From assembly GCA_025144025.1 (NCBI GenBank), contig JALXWS010000021.1:1-36738 (forward strand): a stretch of DNA of 36,738 nucleotides, read 5' to 3'. The position numbers were made by a program, and so were the translations under genes. This DNA comes from Corynebacterium sp. p3-SID1241. GTDB taxonomy: Bacteria; Actinomycetota; Actinomycetes; Mycobacteriales; Mycobacteriaceae. Position 1 is the first letter of the stretch, and every line of letters begins with the position of its first letter. Under the pieces are notes generated by a model that was given only the letters and a program-made list of their open reading frames with translations, ran no database searches and was not told the origin of the DNA. Of the stretch, positions 32,223-36,738 are shown in pieces.

Positions 32223-33170
32223 ATGACGCGTAACCCGATTGACTTTGAATTTCCAGGTAAAAAGTGCACATCATTGCGAATTCGTTCTTTGGAAAAAGCC
32301 TTAGGCAAAAAGCTCCCAGAGGAATACCGGCAACTAATTAAGAAGTCAGGGGCAGGGATTCTTTCCCTCAAAAATTCCCTTTTAACGTTCCCATATGACG
32401 GTGATGATTCCTATGAACTTTCTGTTGAGCAGATCCTGGGCAATGGGCAAACCCGTGAGGGAGATCCTAATGATCTCGTTGACTATGGCCGTTTTCTAGC
32501 CGATGAGTATGAAATTCCAGATGAGGTTTTGTTGTTTGGGATTTCCGAATCTGGAATGCACGAATACCTCGCAATCAACTATGGGCTTGAAGAATATCCT
32601 CATTTGAGTGTTCTGTACTGCGATGATGAAGCTGACGGTCCTGAAGGAATAGTTAAAATCGCAGATTCCTTTGCTGATTTTCTCAACCTTCTTGGTCCGC
32701 ATCCTGACTATGTGGATGAAGACGAAAAAGAAACGCTGGAAGATGAAGACTATGTCCATAAAAGAAGCACTCAGGGGCCACTTGTCGACAAATTACAACA
32801 CGCAATCCAGCTAACGCCAACGCCTGGTCTGGAGAGCCATATTCGCAGGGCTGCTGAAAAGACGACGTTGAACGTTACAAAGATTTCTCCGGAACTGTTC
32901 GCTTTCCTCGATTTGGTGTACTGGGCTCTTCAACACGATGTCCCTTTCCAAGGAATTGAAGACGTAGCTAGCGGCAACCCCAATACTCTGCAGGAAATGC
33001 TTAGGCACTCGTTTATCATCGAGGAAAGAAAGTCAGGCTTCCTCTGTAGTGTCGCTCCATACGAAATCTGGTGGAACACACGCGTGGATGAGGGATCTTT
33101 GGTGCACAAAGGCGACGGTTTCTACCTAAACGAAGATGTTGTAGACAAAGCGCTAGAGGAGTCCCGATAA
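32223..33170 (+). CDS. SUKH (SMI1/KNR4) protein with extra C-terminal domain, copy 1
   Basis: Residues about 1-160 form a SUKH (SMI1/KNR4) domain: LGKKLPEEYRQLIKKSGAGI, then DEYEIPDEVLLFGISESG with HEYLAINYG. SUKH proteins usually neutralise nuclease or other polymorphic toxins, or bind protein partners. A second, unrecognised domain of about 120 residues follows (TPTPGLESHI, DLVYWALQHD, SFIIEE, IWWNTRVDEGSL) after an acidic linker. This domain is shared with the neighbour at 33390. AGGAG 7 nt before ATG 32223 is a good ribosome binding site. No toxin gene is adjacent, so it is an orphan immunity candidate. Confidence 0.8.
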   Translation: MTRNPIDFEFPGKKCTSLRIRSLEKALGKKLPEEYRQLIKKSGAGILSLKNSLLTFPYDGDDSYELSVEQILGNGQTREGDPNDLVDYGRFLADEYEIPDEVLLFGISESGMHEYLAINYGLEEYPHLSVLYCDDEADGPEGIVKIADSFADFLNLLGPHPDYVDEDEKETLEDEDYVHKRSTQGPLVDKLQHAIQLTPTPGLESHIRRAAEKTTLNVTKISPELFAFLDLVYWALQHDVPFQGIEDVASGNPNTLQEMLRHSFIIEERKSGFLCSVAPYEIWWNTRVDEGSLVHKGDGFYLNEDVVDKALEESR

Positions 33171-33289
33171 CCACCCCGCAGACGTAGCTCTACCAGAGAG
33201 CGGGTTTCCTACCGACCAGCCGACGCTGACGCCGCATCAGCTGTCGAGATAAGCCACAAGCAATAGTTTGAAGCGCAAATACTGTAGTC

Positions 33290-33325
33290 AAATGCGTATA
33301 TACATTTATGCTGATATGCGCATTT
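33290..33325. repeat. 12-bp inverted repeat between the two SUKH genes
   Basis: AAATGCGTATAT (33290-33301) and ATATGCGCATTT (33314-33325) pair at 11 of 12 positions with a 12-nt spacer, about 65 bp before the second SUKH gene. It lies where its promoter should be, so it is a candidate operator. Upstream, GCTCT/AGAGC near 33187-33202 is a small hairpin followed by GGGTTT, possibly ending the first SUKH transcript. Confidence 0.4.
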
Positions 33326-33389
33326 CACTACCGCCCTAAGCTGTCTATTACTTTGGACAAGCAAGGTTACGAATTTTTAAAGGGTAATC

Positions 33390-34370
33390 ATGAAAAACTA
33401 CGCCAGCTTTTTTGAATACACTGCACAGCCAGCAGGCGATCAGCACATCCTTGAGATCGAAGACAAGCTTGGCAAAAAGCTACCTGATGATTACAAGATG
33501 CTGCTTTCAGAAACTGGAGGCGGCATCCTCAACCTAGAGAAGTGCTTCCTTACAGATATTTCCCTGCCTGATGGGGACACCCTGGAGGTCGTTGTTGAAG
33601 ACATCTTCGGCAACGGCACAGCAAGCAATGGCGCTCATGTTGATTTGATTGACTATGCAACCTTCCTCATGGATGAGTGGGAGATTCCCGAAGAAGTCCT
33701 TCTCTTTGCTGCTAGCGAAGACGGAATGCATCAATGCTTTGTCATTAACTACGGCTTGCCGGATTTCCCAGAAGGCGCCGTATTGTACGTGGATACCGAT
33801 CCCGATGGGATCATCATGCCCGTTGCAGAATCAGTCGACGCATTCTTGTCTAAGCTAAGTCCCTACCCAGACCAAGAAGAAACGGTTGAAGATACAGAGC
33901 CGGATAACATCGGGATCAATGGTGTTCGATATGGCTCACTTTCTGAACCTCTCCGAAAGGCAATATCTGCCACTCCTACGCCAGGAATCGAAAAGCTTTT
34001 AAAGCAAGCCACAGAGCTCATCACCAAAGAATTAAATCCAATAATCACCGAGAATAGCCCTGAAAGTCGAACCTTTTACGACGTTGTGTACTGGATTGTT
34101 CAGCATATTGAACCCCAACACGATCCTAAAACATTTGCCAACGGAGGCCGAGAAGGACAAATACTAACCTTCCCAGAGCTCATGAAGAACTCATTCATAG
34201 TTCCTGGTCAGAAATACGAACTCGGTTACACGCTCGCATCCTTAATCATGTGGTGGGATCGCAGAGTTAAAGAAGGAGTTCTCAAAGAAACCGACAACGG
34301 TTTCATCCTCGACGAGGATTACGCCGGTAGCGTCTTCGATCAGCTTCGCCAAGGAAAAATCCGAGACTAG
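33390..34370 (+). CDS. SUKH (SMI1/KNR4) protein with extra C-terminal domain, copy 2
   Basis: This 326-residue paralogue of the preceding gene has the same order: a SUKH domain (LGKKLPDDYKMLLSETGGGI, DEWEIPEEVLLFAASEDG with HQCFVINYG) and the second domain (TPTPGIEKLL, DVVYWIVQHI, SFIVPG, MWWDRRVKEGVL). The sequences have diverged clearly, so the duplication is old or both were gained as a pair with different partners. AAAGG lies 7 nt before ATG 33390. It has its own upstream inverted repeat (33290-33325). It may be immunity to another toxin variant. Confidence 0.8.
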   Translation: MKNYASFFEYTAQPAGDQHILEIEDKLGKKLPDDYKMLLSETGGGILNLEKCFLTDISLPDGDTLEVVVEDIFGNGTASNGAHVDLIDYATFLMDEWEIPEEVLLFAASEDGMHQCFVINYGLPDFPEGAVLYVDTDPDGIIMPVAESVDAFLSKLSPYPDQEETVEDTEPDNIGINGVRYGSLSEPLRKAISATPTPGIEKLLKQATELITKELNPIITENSPESRTFYDVVYWIVQHIEPQHDPKTFANGGREGQILTFPELMKNSFIVPGQKYELGYTLASLIMWWDRRVKEGVLKETDNGFILDEDYAGSVFDQLRQGKIRD

Positions 34371-34450
34371 CGTTTCCAGAATTTTTGCCCCTGCGCCCAG
34401 CACTTAAAAGAAATCGCCCAAAGTAGAGGACACCATTACTAAACGATGGA

Positions 34451-34654
34451 GTGCACTTCCCCGCTATTGTGGAGTTACATTCTCGACCTCCTGCCAACAG
34501 CGATGGCGGGAAGATTGGCGGTAGTAAATTGCGCACTTCCATTCGCTCCACTGTGGTGGCAACCCTCCTCACTGTTTGTGCTTCCCCAGCTGCGTTTGCA
34601 ACTGAACATAGTCCTAAATCTGGAGCTTTTACTGTAGACGGTGATCCGATTTAA
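34451..34654 (+). pseudogene. 5' part of a secreted-protein gene, probably frameshifted
   Basis: From GTG 34451 the frame reads into a Sec signal peptide: basic KLRTSIRS, hydrophobic TVVATLLTVCASPAAFA, cleavage before TEHS, then SGAFTVDGDPI and a stop at 34652-34654. The following frame begins at 34641 with a 14-bp overlap and no ribosome binding site, so a single-base change may have split one secreted protein of about 200 residues. A secreted protein next to two immunity-type genes may be a toxin or toxin carrier, but nothing in it is recognised. Confidence 0.5.
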
Positions 34655-35084
34655 TATGTTGGGCGAAACTCTTCTTTTTACAACCTACTTCCTCGCTCGA
34701 GAGTCTGACCTCGAACAATTCCATAAACAGTATTTAAAAAGGGTGGATAAGGCTCGAGAGATCACCGAGATTCTCTATATAACTGACGAAATTACACATG
34801 GGGGAGACGAAGTAATTCGCGAAGTCATGATGCAAGATTTCCGTAGGGATATGCGAGACTTTGGCACTTACCCATTTGATGAATCTGAATGGGGTTTGTA
34901 TAGCCTTTCATGTGTGGCTAAAGACGTTGACGAACCCGCCATGGAAGGGGCTAGTGTCTCTCGGCTATGGCGTGATTTGGCATTAGGTGAAGAGACAGTA
35001 CCTAGGGAATTTACCAGTCATGTAAAAGCCGTTAATTTGTCGAGCGATGGCAGAGGATTCCCTCTGGGATCTATTTGTGCTTGA
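34641..35084 (+). CDS. unrecognised protein, possibly the 3' part of the preceding gene
   Basis: A 147-residue frame starts from GTG 34641 or, more likely if independent, ATG 34656 (MLGETLLFTTYFLARESDLE). It is mostly helical and charged (HKQYLKRVDKAREITEILYI, RREVMMQDFRRDMRDFG-like stretches) with one cysteine pair in LSCVAKD and the end GSICA. No family is recognised. It shares no ribosome binding site with the preceding frame, and joining the two by one base would give a secreted protein. It could be a toxin part with no readable active site. Confidence 0.5.
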   Translation: MIRFNMLGETLLFTTYFLARESDLEQFHKQYLKRVDKAREITEILYITDEITHGGDEVIREVMMQDFRRDMRDFGTYPFDESEWGLYSLSCVAKDVDEPAMEGASVSRLWRDLALGEETVPREFTSHVKAVNLSSDGRGFPLGSICA

Positions 35085-35437
35085 TTGTGATCCAGAAATT
35101 CAACGGAATATCAATATGATAAATGCCGTCACCTCCTGATTAAGGCGTCAACGTGTAGTCTGGACGATTAGGCTAATCACTGGTGCACATATTCGGTGGC
35201 TTCATTTCTGGTGCTAAATCGCTTCGCGAAGCACCAATGGCCAAAGTTTTGACAGGCGAGCAGACGCATGTATCGCGCGATTTAGGGAATCCCACGCCAT
35301 ATCATCCCCCGTCGTTGTTTTCCCACACACCTCCTCTCGCGTTGATCGTCGCGATAATCATGGGCCACAGCCAAGTATCCTCGATCTGCAAAACGCTAGA
35401 CCGTAGGCTGAGTTGTACGAAGTTACCTCTTTTCTCT
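35085..35437. other. 353-bp gap before the plasmid-type region
   Basis: No supported gene; a longer + frame here only runs on into the IS end. It contains a strong nested hairpin at 35209-35236: TGGTGCT/AGCACCA enclosing TCGC/GCGA with a TTC loop and a 3-nt bulge. It also holds GATTA-GGC-TAATC (near 35166-35178), a short palindrome. Function unknown. Confidence 0.4.
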
Positions 35438-35508
35438 GGTGTTGTTGCAAAGTTGGGCGGAGAGCAGCGAAGACTCAGTTTCTCATTCCCTGATGGCCGC
35501 GGCGTGTG
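35438..35508 (-). mobile_element. IS6-family end fragment adjoining RepA
   Basis: About 70 bp starting GGTGTTGTTGCAAAGTTGGG match the left end of the 26242 element in the same direction, up to GCGTGTG near 35508, where the match ends and RepA sequence begins. Only the terminal repeat and non-coding end remain, with no transposase. It forms the junction between the accessory island and plasmid-type DNA. Confidence 0.75.
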
Positions 35509-35922
35509 CGCTCGTACGTCTATGCCGGGCGGTACATCGAGCCGGAAGCGATGCAGGTTGCGCAGTCCTCAACGGGGCGAAGCGCTTTCAACGATGGACG
35601 TAAGGGCGCGAAAGTCTCGAATGCTAAGCGCTGGGCGGACCCAGAAAGCGAGTACGCCGTACAGACTCGTGAACGACTTGCTGCTGCGAATGAGCGCCGT
35701 GCGCTGAGCGGTGATGTGCTTGAGGTCAAGGTTAAAACCGCTCTCCTGGAAGCGCGTGTGCAGCAAGCAGATGACCCCACGAGCAAAGAACTTGCTGAGG
35801 AGTTTGGGGTGTCCGTGAGGCGCATTCAACAGGTGCGTAAAGCCCTCGGAATGTCGGCGAAACGAGGGCGCGCCAAGAAAAGCGAAACGCCGTCAGCGGG
35901 AACGGTTCCCCCTACGGAGTAG
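35506..35922 (+). pseudogene. repA: plasmid replication protein RepA, C-terminal part (5' truncated)
   Basis: The 138 codons from the IS junction resemble the C-terminal part of RepA of small corynebacterial plasmids (pNG2/pGA1-like theta or rolling-circle group): SSTGRSAFNDGRKGAK, NAKRWADPESEYA, RALSGDVLEVKVKTALLEAR and a helix-turn-helix KELAEEFGVSVRRIQQVRKA. The full protein is usually above 400 residues, so the N-terminal catalytic part is missing and replication is not expected. GTG 35506 lies in the IS end and is probably not a true start. The end lies within a 23-bp repeat. Confidence 0.75.
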
Positions 35923-36006
35923 GCACGGCCCCGATTTTGGCCCCTCCAAAGACCCACTCCGAAGCGAAACACCCCCGGGGCTCACGCCGTTAGCGGGAAC
36001 GGTTCC
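35887..36006 (+). repeat. 23-bp direct repeat with palindromic core
   Basis: ACGCCGT-[C/T]-AGCGGGAACGGTTCC occurs at 35887-35909 and 35984-36006, with one mismatch, 97 bp apart. The core GGGAACGGTTCCC of the first copy is palindromic about its centre base. One copy is within the repA end and the other just past it. They could be regulator sites or iteron-like elements of the plasmid origin. Confidence 0.6.
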
Positions 36007-36094
36007 GAACGTTTATGGCTGCCGCCCGACCGCTTGCACGGTCGGTTGCCCCGAGTTGCTCTCTTGGGCCGCTGAAGTGATTTAAGGCGTTTGA

Positions 36095-36120
36095 CCCTCC
36101 ACGGGTACCGGGAGGGAGGT
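36095..36120 (+). terminator. terminator-like hairpin downstream of repA
   Basis: CCCTCC (36095-36100) pairs with GGAGGG (36111-36116), with GGTACC inside the loop, and is followed by AGGTTTTAAT. The short U-run makes it a plausible terminator of repA, about 170 bp past its stop. Confidence 0.5.
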
Positions 36121-36334
36121 TTTAATCGCTTAGACGGGCACACAGCGCGCCGTGTGGAGCCGCTGCACCGCCCCGCAGGACTGATAAGCCCGGGCGGGCG
36201 GAATGTACCCAAATATGTTGCTGGCCTACCCGACCGGGCGGTCAGTCTTTCGGGCCGGAGGAACCGGCCCGAGCCCACGCCGCGAAGCGGCTTGGGAGAC
36301 ACACACCTTATGCACTCTTAGTGACATCGGGTGA
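36121..36334. other. structured GC-rich plasmid region, possible origin
   Basis: No gene is visible. A perfect 8-bp hairpin CGGGCCGG/CCGGCCCG with a 5-nt loop lies at 36251-36271. CCCA-C-GCCGC pairs with GCGGC-T-TGGG around GAA at about 36274-36296. Several strong stems in tandem after repA are typical of replication or copy-control regions of small plasmids, but no known origin sequence is recognised. Confidence 0.4.
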
Positions 36335-36354
36335 CCAGGCATTTTAGTGCCTGG
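36335..36354 (+). terminator. hairpin CCAGGCA/TGCCTGG followed by T-run
   Basis: A perfect 7-bp stem with a 6-nt loop (TTTTAG), followed by CAGGTTTTA. It is a plausible terminator, or the end of a small plasmid RNA, directly before the palindrome at 36360. Confidence 0.5.
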
Positions 36355-36359
36355 CAGGT

Positions 36360-36379
36360 TTTATCGCACGTGCGATAAA
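36360..36379. promoter_or_regulatory. 20-bp perfect palindrome overlapping the leader of the last gene
   Basis: TTTATCGCACGTGCGATAAA is perfectly symmetrical and lies 8 bp before the ATG at 36388. Its position fits an operator controlling that gene or a plasmid resolution or partition site. No second copy was found in the window. Confidence 0.6.
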
Positions 36380-36387
36380 GTGGGGGC

Positions 36388-36738
36388 ATGGCGACCCAAA
36401 AAGAAGTCTGCGAAAGGTGCGGGAAACCAATCCCGCAGCGGCTGGATCCGCGTGGGCGGCAGGCCCGGTTTTGCTCGGGCGCGTGCCGCGCTGCTGCTTC
36501 GCGTGAGCGCCGTAGGCGAGAGCACCAAGAGGAGCTGGCACAGGCGCATGAGCAAGCCACGTTGAAGCTGCGCACCCCCAGAGAGGAGGTAGCTGACGCG
36601 GCTCGCGTCGTTAGAGAGATGACCCGTGATCTCCGGATGGGGCGCGAGTTTCACGTCAGTGATGAGCACCAGGAGTTGGTGCTTGCGGTGCGTGAGTTTG
36701 CCGAGCTTATGGATAAAAATGCGCGCCGTTCTGCCGCT
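36388..36738 (+). CDS. four-cysteine zinc-finger-type plasmid protein, runs off the window
   Basis: The frame starts at ATG 36388 and remains open for 117 codons to the last base. The N-terminus has CERCGKPIP and, 20 residues later, RFCSGACRAAASRERRR, a C-x2-C...C-x3-C zinc-ribbon followed by a basic stretch suited to DNA binding. The rest is helical and charged (HQEELAQAHEQATLKL, EFAELMDKNARR). A G-rich run (GTGGGGGC) sits directly before ATG, and the palindrome at 36360-36379 lies just upstream, so it may be self-regulated. It is likely a small plasmid-maintenance or mobilisation accessory protein; the family is not named. Confidence 0.65.
   Translation, partial: MATQKEVCERCGKPIPQRLDPRGRQARFCSGACRAAASRERRRREHQEELAQAHEQATLKLRTPREEVADAARVVREMTRDLRMGREFHVSDEHQELVLAVREFAELMDKNARRSAA

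Noticed and set aside
35166..35178. GATTAGGCTAATC as a possible DtxR box
   Set aside because: Only one half-site fits the 19-bp pattern; the spacing and second half do not.
35183..35707. 174-codon + frame across the IS end and repA
   Set aside because: Its second half is out of frame with RepA and its middle is the IS terminal sequence; no family features.
83..36738. CRISPR array, rRNA or tRNA genes
   Set aside because: No regularly spaced repeats, rRNA-like sequence or convincing tRNA was seen on reading the window; a tRNA search tool could not be run.

Overview
The window looks like a Corynebacterium genome segment, most likely from the human-skin group; the species cannot be resolved by eye. 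The reasons are the bioB-bsaP pair with a BioQ-type operator, DtxR-like iron boxes, many leaderless-type starts (a -10 hexamer 6-8 nt before ATG), and a plasmid-type RepA fragment resembling the corynebacterial pNG2 group.

Region 1 (83-26241) is compact, GC-rich chromosome. It starts at an IS6-family end (1-82) that cuts a small reverse ORF. Genes in order: a sugar O-acetyltransferase and hrpB helicase; a TauE/SafE exporter; an AbrB-type transporter; a DUF885 metallopeptidase-like protein; a LOG-family enzyme; a ROK regulator; a HAD hydrolase; a small membrane protein; ferritin under a DtxR-like box; a SulP transporter; a purine phosphoribosyltransferase and AMP nucleosidase (amn); an ArsR regulator plus MFS exporter cassette with twin operators; a lipase-type hydrolase; a sirtuin; bsaP-bioB; an M20 peptidase; a secreted two-cysteine protein; a CHY zinc-finger protein with two membrane proteins; a membrane-anchored protein plus PrsW-type protease; an HNH endonuclease; and a LURP-one-like protein. 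All five convergent gene pairs have stop codons that abut or overlap.

Region 2 (26242-35508) is an accessory island with more A+T and several IS6-family pieces: one nearly full element with a frameshifted transposase (26242-27085) and two end fragments (28589-28720, 35438-35508). Between them lie a truncated GC-rich gene, a frameshifted gtrA, a DJ-1/PfpI protein, a two-gene unit of a CDC48/proteasome-type AAA+ ATPase translationally coupled to an unrecognised 437-residue protein, two tandem SUKH (SMI1/KNR4) proteins sharing an extra C-terminal domain, and a probably broken secreted-protein gene. The AAA+ unit and the toxin-less SUKH pair are the best candidates for an undescribed conflict or defence system.

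Region 3 (35506-36738) is plasmid-like: the C-terminal part of RepA cut by the IS6 end, a 23-bp repeat, several strong hairpins, a 20-bp perfect palindrome, and the start of a four-cysteine protein that runs off the window. The simplest reading is that IS6-mediated fusion joined plasmid and accessory DNA to the chromosome; an assembly artefact at the repeated IS ends is the main alternative.
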